From Streptomyces phaeolivaceus (GTDB lineage Bacteria; Actinomycetota; Actinomycetes; Streptomycetales; Streptomycetaceae): a DNA stretch of 64,000 nucleotides. A program made the position numbers and the translations under genes. The stretch covers positions 8,308,001 to 8,372,000 of the forward strand of contig NZ_CP045096.1 in the NCBI RefSeq assembly GCF_009184865.1. The letters are read 5' to 3'. Below are positions 18,642 through 29,826 of the stretch, piece by piece (within the stretch, counting starts at the first letter, position 1; every line of letters begins with the position of its first letter). Below the pieces are notes generated by a model, which was not told the origin of the DNA, made no database searches, and was given only the letters and a program-made list of their open reading frames with translations.

Positions 18642-20969
18642 TCACCCGCCGACCCGTTCCAGCAGCGCGACCGGCAGCGTCGCGAACAGCTCCGCCACCC
18701 GCACCTCACCCGTGAACTCCCGCTCCCTGCCCACCACTTCGACCCACCGACCCTCCGGCAGCGTCAGCCGGGTGTCCCCCCACCCCCCGGCCTCCGCCAG
18801 CCGCAGCGACAACCGTGTCACCGCCGTGACCACCTCCCCGGACCGCGCGAAGGCCAGGACATGCCCGGCGCCGGGCCCGTGCGCCGACAGCGGCGCGTAC
18901 GTCGCCGCCTCCCCGAACACCTCCGGCCGCCGCCCGCGCAGCCGCAGCGCCGCCGAGGTGAGCCGGAACTTGTCGGACTCCCCCTCCCGCGGCGCGAACG
19001 CCCGCCGGTTGTCGGGGTCCACCAGCGCCCGGTACTCGCCCTCCGTCCCCTGATAGACATCCGGCACCCCCGGCATGGTCAGCTGCACCAGGGCCGCCCC
19101 TAGGCTGTTCGCCCGCACATACGGCTCCAGCTCCTCCCGCAGCGCGGCGACCCGGGCGTCCAGCGCGGGCCCCCGGGCGACGAAGTCCGCCACCAGGCGC
19201 TCGTACGCCGGGTTCCGCTCGGTCCAGGAGGTGTGCAGCCCCGCCTCCCGCACATGCTTCAACAGGGCGCCCTGGAGCCGCTCCTCGTCCGCCGGGCCGA
19301 GCCCGAACGCGGTCTGCCAGGCCGCCCACGCCAGCTGCGGATCCGGCACCCCCGCGCCGTCCCGCGTCACCTCCGCGAGCAGGTCGGCCCACCGCCCCGG
19401 GCACTCCGCCAGCACCGCGATCGCCGCCCGGACATCCGCGCTGCGCTTGGTGTCGTGCGTCGACAGCACGGTCCCGGTGGCCGGCCAGTCGCGCTGCACC
19501 CGGGCGCAGTAGGCGTGGAAGTCCTCCGCCGACACGGCGGGACCGCCCGGATCGCCGCCCACCTCGTTCGCCGACACCAACGGCACATAGCGGTAGAACG
19601 CCGTGTCCTCCACCGACTTCGCCCGCAGCGCCGACGAGGTCTGCGCGAACCGCGCCCGGAACTCCGCGTGCTCCGGCCCGTCACCCACCCGGCCCAGCAC
19701 CAGATCCCGTACGGCGTCCACGGACCGGGCCTCCTCGGGCACCACGAACACCGCCCGCGCCTCGGCCGCCGCCTCCTCGGTGACGACGAGGGAGGCGTCC
19801 TGGGAGGGGTACGGCCGGTACACCTCCATCCGGGCGAGCAGCTCGCACAGCGCGGTGCGCAGCGCCCACGGGGCCTGGTCGCGCAGGGAGAGATCGGGGG
19901 AGCGCTCGCACAACCGGTGCGTCACCCGGGTGAGCCGTTCCACCTCCGCGACCAGCTCATGGGTGAGCACCCGGTACGCGGCCCGCCGTACCGTCGACTC
20001 CCACTCGCCGCCCCGGTCGGCCTGCGCGGCCGTGAACCGTCGGTACTGCCCCAGCAGTTCACCCGCCCCGGCCGGGTCGGTGAACAGCCCGTCGACGTGC
20101 CGCAGCGCGTCGTAGCCGGTGGTCCCGGCGACCGGCCAGGCGGCGGGCAGCGCCTCCCCGTCGGCGAGGATCTTCTCGACGACGGTCCACCGCCCGCCGG
20201 TCGCCTCGTGCAGCCGCCGCAGATAGGCGTCGGGATCGGCGAGCCCGTCGGGATGGTCGATCCGCAGCCCGTCGACAACTCCCTCCCGTACCAGCTGAAG
20301 GATCTTCGCGTGGGTCGCGTCGAAGACCTCCGGCTCCTCGACCCGCACCCCGATCAGCTCCGAGATGCTGAAGAACCGCCGGTAGTTCAGCTCCGTACGG
20401 GCCAGCCGCCACCACACCGGCCGATACCACTGCGCGTCCAGCAGCTGCGGCAACGGCAGCTTCTCGGTGCCCTCCCGGAGCGGGAACACATGGTCGTAGT
20501 ACCGCAGCTCCCGCCCGTCCACCACGAACTGCTCGATCTCCGCGCCCAGCGGCCCTCCGAGCACCGGCAGCAGCATCCGCCCGCCCTGCGCCTCCCAGTC
20601 GACGTCGAACCACCGCGCGTACGCCGACCCCGGCCCCTCCCGCAACACCTCCCACAGCGCCCGGTTGTGCCGGGGAGCCATGGCCATGTGATTGGGCACG
20701 ATGTCCACGACGAGCCCGAGCCCATGCTCCCGCGCGACCCGGGCCAGCCCCCGCAGCCCCTCCTCACCCCCCAACTCCTCCCGCACCCGCCCGTGATCGA
20801 CCACGTCATACCCGTGCGCCGACCCCGGCACGGCCTCCAGCACGGGGGAGAGGTGCAGATGCGACACCCCGAGCGAGGCGATGTACGGCACGGCGGCGGA
20901 AGCGGCGGCAAAGGGGAAGTCGGGCTGAAGCTGAACCCGATAGGTGGCGGCAGGCACGACAGAGGTCAT
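18642..20969 (-). CDS. treY: Maltooligosyl trehalose synthase
   Basis: A 775-aa GH13 enzyme that isomerises the reducing-end alpha-1,4 bond of a maltodextrin to the alpha,alpha-1,1 bond of trehalose. It shows ATYRVQLQPDFPF at the start, VVDIVPNHMAM (region I), GLRIDHPDGLADP (nucleophile), VVEKILADGE (acid) and STHDTKRSADVRA (third acid). Length and motif order match the family. It acts before TreZ and uses glucan branches freed by the adjacent GlgX. The treY start lies about 146 bases from the glgX stop and the gene is probably cotranscribed. Confidence 0.96.
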   Translation of the reverse strand: MTSVVPAATYRVQLQPDFPFAAASAAVPYIASLGVSHLHLSPVLEAVPGSAHGYDVVDHGRVREELGGEEGLRGLARVAREHGLGLVVDIVPNHMAMAPRHNRALWEVLREGPGSAYARWFDVDWEAQGGRMLLPVLGGPLGAEIEQFVVDGRELRYYDHVFPLREGTEKLPLPQLLDAQWYRPVWWRLARTELNYRRFFSISELIGVRVEEPEVFDATHAKILQLVREGVVDGLRIDHPDGLADPDAYLRRLHEATGGRWTVVEKILADGEALPAAWPVAGTTGYDALRHVDGLFTDPAGAGELLGQYRRFTAAQADRGGEWESTVRRAAYRVLTHELVAEVERLTRVTHRLCERSPDLSLRDQAPWALRTALCELLARMEVYRPYPSQDASLVVTEEAAAEARAVFVVPEEARSVDAVRDLVLGRVGDGPEHAEFRARFAQTSSALRAKSVEDTAFYRYVPLVSANEVGGDPGGPAVSAEDFHAYCARVQRDWPATGTVLSTHDTKRSADVRAAIAVLAECPGRWADLLAEVTRDGAGVPDPQLAWAAWQTAFGLGPADEERLQGALLKHVREAGLHTSWTERNPAYERLVADFVARGPALDARVAALREELEPYVRANSLGAALVQLTMPGVPDVYQGTEGEYRALVDPDNRRAFAPREGESDKFRLTSAALRLRGRRPEVFGEAATYAPLSAHGPGAGHVLAFARSGEVVTAVTRLSLRLAEAGGWGDTRLTLPEGRWVEVVGREREFTGEVRVAELFATLPVALLERVGG

Positions 20970-21032
20970 GCAGACCTAAGTACCCGCCACAGCGAATTTG
21001 GAGCACCTGGACACGCGAGGACGCCATGCTTT

Positions 21033-21061
21033 CAGGGGCGCGGGGAACTGCGCGACCAGCC
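21033..21061. repeat. Dispersed GC-rich intergenic element, copy 2
   Basis: CAGGGGCGCGGGGAACTGCG followed by CGACCAGCC, lying between glgX and treY. It is the best match to the common form of the element in this window. Confidence 0.75.
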
Positions 21062-21115
21062 ACACACAACCGGTGGTCGGCAGCGGTGATCAACCCCTAC
21101 GGCGAACCCCGCACC

Positions 21116-23251
<2,136 letters not shown>

Positions 23252-23579
23252 GGATACGACTCTTCCAGTTGTCGCGCGCCGCTGGGGGCCACTCCGGGGG
23301 GAGTCTCCCCCAAACTGACGCAACCTCCTAGGACATACGTCCCTTCTGCCCAGCGGTGGACACATGGTGACGCTCCGCGGGCCGCCGGTGTCGGGCCCCG
23401 GCGGGCCGATCGCTATGAATCAGCTCACTCCCGGCGCGGTGACGGCCCGGAACGGCCAAGTCACGTGCGGTAGTTGGGAAACGACCTGTCCATCCGGCTG
23501 TATCGTCACCCGCTACCGGAGTACCCTTCCTTGATCGTTGAGTAGGGGTGAGCTCGGGGGAGCGGAAGGCGGTGCGTGG
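23252..23579. other. Divergent promoter region between glgX and the HEPN gene
   Basis: No gene is seen. The glgX leader contains a near-perfect hairpin (GGGGGAG, one base, CTCCCCC, about 23297-23311) in the 5' untranslated region, which could affect mRNA stability or translation. The rest presumably holds promoters for both genes; no consensus boxes stand out. Confidence 0.5.
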
Positions 23580-24827
23580 GTGGGCTCGGGAGGGCTGGAG
23601 TTGCCTCCTGGTGACGCGGGCGAGACGGGTCACGAGGGGAACTCCACAGATGTCCCACCCGGCGCGGTGTCCCTGGCACGGCCGATGGAGAGGGGATCCA
23701 TCGGCCCGGAACTGGACTGGAACGCCGACGCCTGGCTCGAAGTGCGTACGCGCGCCCAGCGGGCCGGCCGTGCCTACATCTGGCTGAACCTCGTCGAACA
23801 GCGGCTGCGCGCCGTGGTGGCCGCCGTGCTGCGCCCCATCTACGAGCCCGTCCACGGCGACGACTGGGTGGTGGCCGCCGCCGGGCCCGCCGGACAGGAG
23901 TGGGTGCAGCGGGCCGTCGCGGTACGCGAGGTCAGCCGCCGCAAGGGCTATCTGCTCGACCCCGCCGACGACAACGTCCTCAGCTTCCTCACCCTCCCGC
24001 AGCTGCGGGAGCTGATGGTGCAGCACTGGCCGTGCTTCGAGCCGTACATCGACGAGCGGCGCGATGTGGAACTCGCCCTGGACGAGCTGGAGGTCACCCG
24101 GAACGTCGTCTCCCGCAACCGGGCCCTGTCCGAGGCCGTCCTCGCCCAGGCCGAGCGGGCCTCGGCCAAACTGCTGGAGATCCTGGGCGCGGGCAGCGAC
24201 GTGCCCTCCGCGCGCCGGCTGCCCGTCGACGCGGTCGAGGACCTGGTCGGCGACCGGTACGCGGACGTCGTCGGCGTCCACCCCGACCGGGTGCGGCTGC
24301 TGCGGCAGTTCCCCGCCGAGGACCTGTTCGGCGGCGCCCGCCGTCTCGACGCCATCGGGATAGGCCTGAACCTCCTCGTGCAGAACTTCTCCGGACGGCG
24401 ACTGGTCCGGCTCGCCGAGGGGGGATGCCGGGTCCGGCTGCTCTTCCTCAATCCCGCGTCCAGCGCGGTCAAGCGACGCGAACGCGAACTCGGGATAAAG
24501 CGCGGAGAGTTGAGCCGGGCCGTGGAGATGAACATCCTCCATATGCGCCGGGTCCGCTCCAGGCTGCGCGACCCCGGCGCCTTCGAGATCCAGGTCTTCG
24601 ACGAGACCCCCCGCTTCACCGCCTACCTCGTGGACGGCGACGGCACGGACGGCGTCGCGGTCGTCCAGACCTATCTGCGGCGCACCCGGGGCATGGAGGC
24701 GCCGGTCCTCGTCCTGCGCGGCGGCAACCGCGTCCTCAAGGCCCACGAGAACGGCGAAGTCGGGCTTTTCGATACATACCGCGAGGAGTTCGAAGTGGCC
24801 TGGGCGGACTCCCGGCCGGTGTCGTGA
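23580..24827 (+). CDS. SAV2148 family HEPN domain-containing protein
   Basis: About 415 aa. This is a conserved actinobacterial protein recognised by GSGGLELPPGDAG near the start and the long conserved block from AYIWLNLVEQRLRAVVAAVL through GKGYLLDPADDNVLSFLTL-type sequence. The N-terminal part is HEPN-like, a fold often found in RNases and nucleotide-binding proteins. The C-terminal half (RRLVRLAEGGCRVRLLFLNP, LVLRGGNRVLKAHENGEVGLF) resembles a phospholipase D-like or DUF5919-type fold, with low certainty. Function unknown. The GTG at 23580 is chosen to match the conserved N-terminus. Confidence 0.8.
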   Translation: MGSGGLELPPGDAGETGHEGNSTDVPPGAVSLARPMERGSIGPELDWNADAWLEVRTRAQRAGRAYIWLNLVEQRLRAVVAAVLRPIYEPVHGDDWVVAAAGPAGQEWVQRAVAVREVSRRKGYLLDPADDNVLSFLTLPQLRELMVQHWPCFEPYIDERRDVELALDELEVTRNVVSRNRALSEAVLAQAERASAKLLEILGAGSDVPSARRLPVDAVEDLVGDRYADVVGVHPDRVRLLRQFPAEDLFGGARRLDAIGIGLNLLVQNFSGRRLVRLAEGGCRVRLLFLNPASSAVKRRERELGIKRGELSRAVEMNILHMRRVRSRLRDPGAFEIQVFDETPRFTAYLVDGDGTDGVAVVQTYLRRTRGMEAPVLVLRGGNRVLKAHENGEVGLFDTYREEFEVAWADSRPVS

Positions 24828-24966
24828 GCGGGGCGCCGGGAGGGGTCGCGGCCCGGTGCTCCCGGGCCCCGGGAGCGGCGAAGCGGAATGCGGCCCTCGG
24901 ATTGTCAGTGGCCCATGCGATGGTGGTGGTCACTGGGGGAAAGCACCACCAAGAAGGGGGGCCAGC

Positions 24967-25689
24967 ATGGGTTGGCACCGGCAGTTGCTGATCGGCTTCG
25001 ACCTGGAGACCACCGGGACGGACCCGCGCGAGGCGCGTATCGTCACGGGCGCGGTGATCGAGGTCAAGGACGGGGAGCCGGTCGGACACCGGGAATGGCT
25101 CGCCGACCCGGGCATGGAGATCCCGGAGGAGGCGGTGGCGGTGCACGGCATCACCAACGCCCGCGCGACGGCCGAGGGCAGACCGGCCGACCAGGTCGCC
25201 GACGCCATCGCCGACGTCCTCGTCTCCTACTGGAGGACGGGCGTCCCGGTCGTGGCGTACAACGCGGCCTTCGACCTCACCCTGCTCTCCGCCGAGCTGC
25301 GCCGGCACTCCCTGCCGTCCCTGCGCGACCGCCTGGGCGGCCTCGACCCGGCCCCGGTCGTCGACCCGTACACGATCGACCGCTCCGTCGACCGCTACCG
25401 CCGGGGCAAACGCAACCTCGAAGCGGTCTGCGGGGAGTACGGCGTCCCGTTCGACGCCGCGCACGACGCCTCCGCCGACGCCCTGGCCGCCGCCCGGCTG
25501 GCCCGCGCGATAGCCCTGCGGCACCCGAAGGTCGCCGCCCTCGGCCCGGCCGAACTGCACCGCAGCCAGATCGAGTGGTACGCCGAATGGGCCGCCGACT
25601 TCCAGGCCTTCCTGCGCCGCAAGGGCGACCCGGACGCGGTCGTGGACGCGGTGTGGCCGCTGCGCGAGTCGGCGGAGGAGACGGTATGA
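24967..25689 (+). CDS. DnaQ-like DEDDh 3'-5' exonuclease
   Basis: A 240-aa exonuclease-superfamily protein. Motif ExoI is FDLETTGTDP (Asp and Glu, about residues 11-13), ExoII is VVAYNAAFDLTLL, and ExoIII is the DEDDh-type HDASADALAA (His and Asp). It trims 3' ends of DNA or RNA; a proofreading or repair role is inferred only from family. The ATG at 24967 has GGGG upstream. Its stop overlaps the ATG of the GNAT gene (ATGA), so the pair is coupled. Confidence 0.92.
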   Translation: MGWHRQLLIGFDLETTGTDPREARIVTGAVIEVKDGEPVGHREWLADPGMEIPEEAVAVHGITNARATAEGRPADQVADAIADVLVSYWRTGVPVVAYNAAFDLTLLSAELRRHSLPSLRDRLGGLDPAPVVDPYTIDRSVDRYRRGKRNLEAVCGEYGVPFDAAHDASADALAAARLARAIALRHPKVAALGPAELHRSQIEWYAEWAADFQAFLRRKGDPDAVVDAVWPLRESAEETV

Positions 25690-26171
25690 CGACCGCGCCG
25701 ATCTCCCTGCGCGCCATACGGGACAGCGACCTGCCGTTCTTCTGGGAGCATCTGTCCGATCCCGAGGCGCAGCGGATCGCCGCCTTCACCAGGGAGTACC
25801 ACTACGACCGGGCGCTCTTCGACAGGCACTGGGTGAAAATCCGCGCGAACCCCGACATCCTGGCGCGCACGGTGGTCGCCGACGGTGAGGTCGTGGGCAA
25901 CGCGGCGGTCTTCGGCCCGCCGGACGAACGCGAGGTCACCTACTGGATAGGCCGCGCCCACTGGGGCCGGAGCATCGCCACCGCCGCCCTCACCGCCCTG
26001 ATCGGCCTCGACCCCACCCGGCCGCTGCACGCCCACGCCGCCGCCGACAACACCGGCTCGATCCGGGTCCTGGAGAAGTGCGGCTTCGTCCTCACCGGCC
26101 ACGACCGGGGCTTCGCCGTGGCCCGCGACGCCGAGATCGACGAAGTGGCGCTGATACTCCGGGCCGTTTGA
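25686..26171 (+). CDS. GNAT family N-acetyltransferase
   Basis: A 161-aa acetyltransferase fold. It begins ISLRAIRDSDLPFFWEHLSD and contains the fold's central strand (VTYWIGRAHWGRSIATAALTALI) and the C-terminal DNTGSIRVLEKCGFVLTG, as in the RimJ/RimL branch that acetylates protein or small-molecule amines. The substrate cannot be predicted. The start overlaps the exonuclease stop by four bases. Confidence 0.9.
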   Translation: MTTAPISLRAIRDSDLPFFWEHLSDPEAQRIAAFTREYHYDRALFDRHWVKIRANPDILARTVVADGEVVGNAAVFGPPDEREVTYWIGRAHWGRSIATAALTALIGLDPTRPLHAHAAADNTGSIRVLEKCGFVLTGHDRGFAVARDAEIDEVALILRAV

Positions 26172-26190
26172 GCCCCGAGTCGGGCGCGGC

Positions 26191-27054
26191 TCAGAACGGA
26201 TACCAGCGGACCGTCTCGTCCCCGTCGCGCAGTGAGGCGACGCGGCGCTCGAACTCGGCCAGGGCCTTGGGGTTGCTCGGCGCGTGCTGGGCGACCCAGG
26301 CGCAGCTGGCCGTCTCACGGGCGCCGCGCAGCACCGAGCAGCCCTCCCACTCGCGTACGTCCCACCCGTACGCGGCGGTGAAGGCGTCGTACTCCTCGGC
26401 CGGAAGCCCGTAACGGTCGTGGGAGAGGGCCATGACGACGAGGTCATGTTCACGCAGGTCGCCGGAGAAGGTCTCCAGGTCGACGAGGACCGGGCCGTCG
26501 GGACCGATGTGGACATTGCGGGGGAGGGCGTCGCCGTGGACCGCACCCGGCGGCAGATGCGGGACCAGAGAGGCCGCCGCGGCCGCGAAGCCGTCGCGGC
26601 GCTCGCGGAGATAGGCCGCGTCCGCCGGGTGGATCGCGTCACCGGCGAGCCGCAGCCAGCGCTCCACACCGCCGAGCAGTTCACGGCGGGGCAGGGCGAA
26701 GGGAGGGGCGGGGAGAGCGTGGACCAGCCGTAGGAGTTCGGCCAAATCGCGTGCGCCGGCGGGGCGTACGGAGTCGGGGAGACGGTGCCACACCGTCACC
26801 GGGTGCCCCTCGACGAGCAGGGCCTTCGGCTCGGCGGCCCGCACCGCCGGGACGTCCGCCTCGGCGAGCCAGGCCGCGACGTCCAGCTCGCGGCGGGCCC
26901 GGTCCAGGAGTTCGGCGTCGCGGCCCACCTTGACCACCAGGTCACCGGCGGCGAACACCGCGTTCTCGCCCAGCGCGAGCAGCCGTGCCTCCCCGGCCGC
27001 ACCGGGCAGCACACCGGCCGCGCCCAGGACGTCCCGAGCCCGTGCCTCGTCCAT
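26191..27054 (-). CDS. APH-family phosphotransferase
   Basis: A 287-aa cytosolic kinase-fold protein. The catalytic loop is intact (AVHGDALPRNVHIG: HGD with Asn) and the metal-binding segment reads VLVDLETFSGD, an accepted variant of the usual DFxxA. Family members phosphorylate aminoglycosides, choline-like compounds or sugars. There is no resistance context, so antibiotic modification is not claimed. It converges on the GNAT gene (19-base gap) and diverges from the broken ABC permease. Confidence 0.85.
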   Translation of the reverse strand: MDEARARDVLGAAGVLPGAAGEARLLALGENAVFAAGDLVVKVGRDAELLDRARRELDVAAWLAEADVPAVRAAEPKALLVEGHPVTVWHRLPDSVRPAGARDLAELLRLVHALPAPPFALPRRELLGGVERWLRLAGDAIHPADAAYLRERRDGFAAAAASLVPHLPPGAVHGDALPRNVHIGPDGPVLVDLETFSGDLREHDLVVMALSHDRYGLPAEEYDAFTAAYGWDVREWEGCSVLRGARETASCAWVAQHAPSNPKALAEFERRVASLRDGDETVRWYPF

Positions 27055-27199
27055 CCTTCGCCTCCGTGTCCGACCGAGTCCGTACGGCCGACGCCCCCTC
27101 GGGGGACGTCGGGTTCACGCCATCCAGCGGACAGTCTCGCATTCGCACAGGTCGGACCCTGTGCGCGGTGCCTTGATGCCCTGTCATGCCCTCAGCACC

Positions 27200-27421
27200 A
27201 TGACGGACATGACCTTGGCGACCGCGAAGCAGCAACGCCCGCGACCGGCCAAGCGGCGAACCCCGGCGGACGGCCGGGACCGGCGCCTTCTCGACCACGG
27301 CGCCTGGTTCCTCGTCCTGCCCGCGCTGATCCCCATCCTGGTGCTGAGCGTCGGACCGCTGCTCCACGGCATCGCGCCGGCGTTCACCGACGCGCAGTCC
27401 GGCCGGACCGAGCCCACCCGT
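27200..27421 (+). pseudogene. N-terminal fragment of a sugar ABC transporter permease, cut by an IS200/IS605 end
   Basis: The frame from the ATG at 27200 (MTDMTLATAKQQ) encodes the cytoplasmic tail and first membrane segment of a MalF-type permease (HGAWFLVLPALIPILVLSVG, then PAFTDAQSGRTEPTR). It stops after 74 residues exactly where the transposon-like sequence TTGACATCC begins. A full permease is about 300 aa. No other part of the gene, nor a binding protein or second permease, is present nearby, so the rest of the operon has been lost. Confidence 0.8.
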
Positions 27422-28230
27422 TGACATCCTCCCCCTCTTCGAAAGAGGGGGATTCCGACCCAGGTGGGTTGAGGTTCACGGGTGTTCGAACGGCTGGTGG
27501 CCGTTGTCGTCCCTCCGGCACCGGCTGTGCGCCGGGGGCGGGGGATCCCGCCCTGTCCTGCCGCGACGTTGATGCTGGCGTTGGTGTCCGCGTTGCAGGT
27601 GAAGCCGCAGCAGGAACAGACGAACCCGGCTTGGCTCTTGCGCGAGTTCTTGTCGATCCAACCGCAGGCACTGCACCGCAGTGACGTGTAGGGGGCGGGA
27701 ACGTCCTCGACCCGGCCGGGGGCCTTGTGCCCGGTGCGTTGCCGGAGCAGGCCCCAGCCCCGGGCGAGGATCGACCGGTTCAGGCCGGACTTCTGCGCCA
27801 CCCTCCTGCCGGGCTGCTCCACGGTTCCCTTCGCGGAGCGGGTCATCGTCTTGACGTTGAGCTTCTCGAACCGGACCAGGTCGTAGCCGCGGGCGAGCAT
27901 GGTGCTGGTCTTCTCGCACCAGTCCTTGCGCCGGTTCGCCTCCCGCGCCTTGAGCCCGGCCACCTTCGCGTACTCGGCCGCCTTGGCGTCGCTGCCTTTC
28001 GGGGATCTGGCCGCGCGCCGCTGGTGTGTGCGGACCTGGGCGCGTTCCTTGACGGTGAGCTGGGGGCAGTTCAGTCTCCGGCCGTCCGACAGGGCGGCGG
28101 TGATCGTGACACCCCGGTCGATGCCGATCACCTCGCCCGTGCCGGGCGCCGGAACCGGCTCGGGGACGACCGCGAACGCGATGTGCCACTGCCCGTTCGG
28201 AGCGCGACGGGACCTGGTGTTGGCGCGCCA
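27422..28230 (-). pseudogene. tnpB: Truncated TnpB (IS200/IS605 family RNA-guided nuclease) remnant
   Basis: Only the C-terminal part of TnpB is present. It begins [18 protein letters not shown] after an in-frame TGA (28231-28233). The three RuvC pieces are present: IGIDRGV (Asp), [10 protein letters not shown] (Glu) and NADTNASIN (Asp), with the zinc ribbon CSACGWID and CSCCGFTC between the last two. About 170 N-terminal residues expected for the family are absent. No stop codon occurs before the right-end hairpin (27431-27451), and the frame reads on into the host permease fragment to 27184. No TnpA partner is present. A GTG at 28131 could start a shortened product, but I treat it as a relic. 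Confidence 0.85.
27431..27451 (-). ncRNA. IS200/IS605 right-end hairpin; 3' part of a possible reRNA/omega RNA
   Basis: CCCCCTCTT and AAGAGGGGG form a 9-bp stem with a three-base loop at the element end, followed on the minus strand by GGATGTCAA and the flank. In the TnpB family this end is transcribed as the scaffold of the guide RNA, with the adjacent host sequence as guide. Here that flank is the permease fragment. Expression is not shown by the sequence. Confidence 0.5.
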
Positions 28231-28275
28231 TCAGCGCCAGGGCGAGAGCGTGCGTCGTCGGGTGCGGCTCCGGTT

Positions 28276-28305
28276 GGGGCTGGTCGCGCAGTTTCCGCGC
28301 CCCTC
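28276..28305 (-). repeat. Dispersed GC-rich intergenic element, copy 3 (reverse orientation)
   Basis: The reverse complement of the element (GGGGCTGGTCGCGCAG, then TTTCCGCGCCCCTC) lies between the TnpB remnant and the glycosyltransferase promoter, close to the presumed deletion junction. Confidence 0.7.
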
Positions 28306-28365
28306 AAAAGACCAGCCCCACACACCCGCACCCGACATCGCACCCCCCAACAAAAACCCGATTGC

Positions 28366-28379
28366 ACGATACGTATCGT
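28366..28379. promoter_or_regulatory. Perfect palindromic operator upstream of the glycosyltransferase
   Basis: ACGATACGTATCGT is a perfect 14-bp palindrome whose right end is 19 bases before the mgt start codon. Such ACGATACG half-sites are typical of TetR-family operators. The local sequence is AT-richer than its surroundings, as expected for a promoter. No TetR gene is in the window next to it. Confidence 0.6.
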
Positions 28380-28398
28380 CTCGCGTACCGTCGGGTTC

Positions 28399-29589
28399 AT
28401 GACCTCCCACATCGCCATGTTCTCCATCGCCGCCCACGGCCACGTGAACCCGAGCCTCGAAGTGGTTCGGGAGCTGGTGGCGAGGGGGCATCGGGTGACG
28501 TACGCGATTCCGCCGGCCTTCGCCGAGAAGGTCGCGGAGACCGGCGCCGAACCGAAACCCTGGCACTCCACCCTGCCCGGCCCCGACGCCGACCCCGAGG
28601 CCTGGGGCACCACGCTCCTCGACAACGTGGAGCCCTTCCTGGACGACGCGATCCAGGCCCTGCCCCAGCTCATCGACGCGTACGAGGGCGACGAACCCGA
28701 CCTCGTGCTGCACGACATCACCTCGTACCCGGCCGCAGTCCTCGCCCACCGCTGGGGCGTCAAGGCGATCTCGCTCTCCCCGAACCTGGTCGCCTGGACC
28801 GGCTACGAGGAGGAGGTCGCCGAACCCATGTGGGCCGAACCGAGGAAGACGGAACGCGGCCGGGCGTACTACGCCCGCTTCGAGGCCTGGCTGAAGGAGA
28901 ACGGGATCACCGAGCACCCCGACCCCTTCGTCGGCCGCCCCGCCCGCTCCCTCGTCCTCATCCCGAAGGCGCTCCAGCCGCACGCCGACCGGGTCGACGC
29001 GCGCCATTACACCTTCGTCGGCGCGTGCCAGGGCGACCGTGCGGCACAGGGTGACTGGACGCGGCCCCCCGGTGCGGAGAAGGTGCTGCTCGTCTCGCTC
29101 GGGTCGTCCTTCACCAAGCAGCCCGACTTCTACCGCGAGTGCGTGCAGGCCTTCGGTGATCTGCCGGGCTGGCACATGGTGCTCCAGGTCGGCCGGCACG
29201 TCGAACCGGCGGAGCTGGGCGAGATCCCGGCCAATGTGGAGGTACGGGACTGGGTGCCGCAGTTGGCGATCCTGAAGCAGGCCGACGCGTTCGTCACCCA
29301 CGCGGGCGCCGGCGGCAGTCAGGAAGGCCTCGCCACCGCCACACCGATGGTCGCCGTACCGCAGGCCGTCGACCAGTTCGGCAACGCCGACATGCTCCAG
29401 GCCCTCGGTGTCGCCCGCCGTCTGCCCAAGGAGGAGGCGACGGCCGAGACCCTGCGCGAGGCGGTCCTCGCCCTCGTCGACGACCCCGAAGTGGCCCGCA
29501 GGCTCCAGGAGATCCAGCGGGAGATGGCGGCCGAGGGCGGCACCCGACGGGCCGCCGACCTCATCGAGGCGGAACTCCGAAACCCCTGA
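28399..29589 (+). CDS. mgt: Macrolide glycosyltransferase (MGT/OleD-type GT1)
   Basis: A 396-aa GT-B fold enzyme that transfers glucose from UDP-glucose to macrolides (2'-OH) and other acceptors. The N-terminal acceptor domain begins [20 protein letters not shown] with the catalytic-type His after AAHG. The C-terminal donor domain has [41 protein letters not shown] and the donor-binding DQFGNADML. The ATG at 28399 is the start of the conserved N-terminus. Its promoter carries a perfect 14-bp palindrome, suggesting repression relieved by a ligand. It may serve intracellular macrolide resistance. Confidence 0.92.
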   Translation: MTSHIAMFSIAAHGHVNPSLEVVRELVARGHRVTYAIPPAFAEKVAETGAEPKPWHSTLPGPDADPEAWGTTLLDNVEPFLDDAIQALPQLIDAYEGDEPDLVLHDITSYPAAVLAHRWGVKAISLSPNLVAWTGYEEEVAEPMWAEPRKTERGRAYYARFEAWLKENGITEHPDPFVGRPARSLVLIPKALQPHADRVDARHYTFVGACQGDRAAQGDWTRPPGAEKVLLVSLGSSFTKQPDFYRECVQAFGDLPGWHMVLQVGRHVEPAELGEIPANVEVRDWVPQLAILKQADAFVTHAGAGGSQEGLATATPMVAVPQAVDQFGNADMLQALGVARRLPKEEATAETLREAVLALVDDPEVARRLQEIQREMAAEGGTRRAADLIEAELRNP

Positions 29590-29826
29590 TAGCCGGGCAA
29601 GCAGGTTGGTTCCACGCCTGTCGTGAATTCCCGGCACTTTTTGGGTCACGATCGGGTCACCCGATAACGCTCAGGTAACGCCCGGTCCGCGCGGCAAGCG
29701 CACTGACTCTGATACCGGGTTCGACCCTTACCCCCTACGAAAGGTTGTGCCGGGCATTTCTTGTGCCTCGGGTGAACGGCTTCCAAGCTGAGCGTGAACT
29801 CATTTCGAACGCCAGGAAGTTGACCC

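Noticed and set aside
26191..27054. Antibiotic resistance kinase
   Set aside because: The fold and catalytic HGD are present, but nothing in the sequence or context identifies an antibiotic substrate.
27184..28131. A complete 315-aa TnpB gene
   Set aside because: The frame lacks the family's N-terminal region and gains its C-terminus only by reading through the transposon end into the permease fragment.
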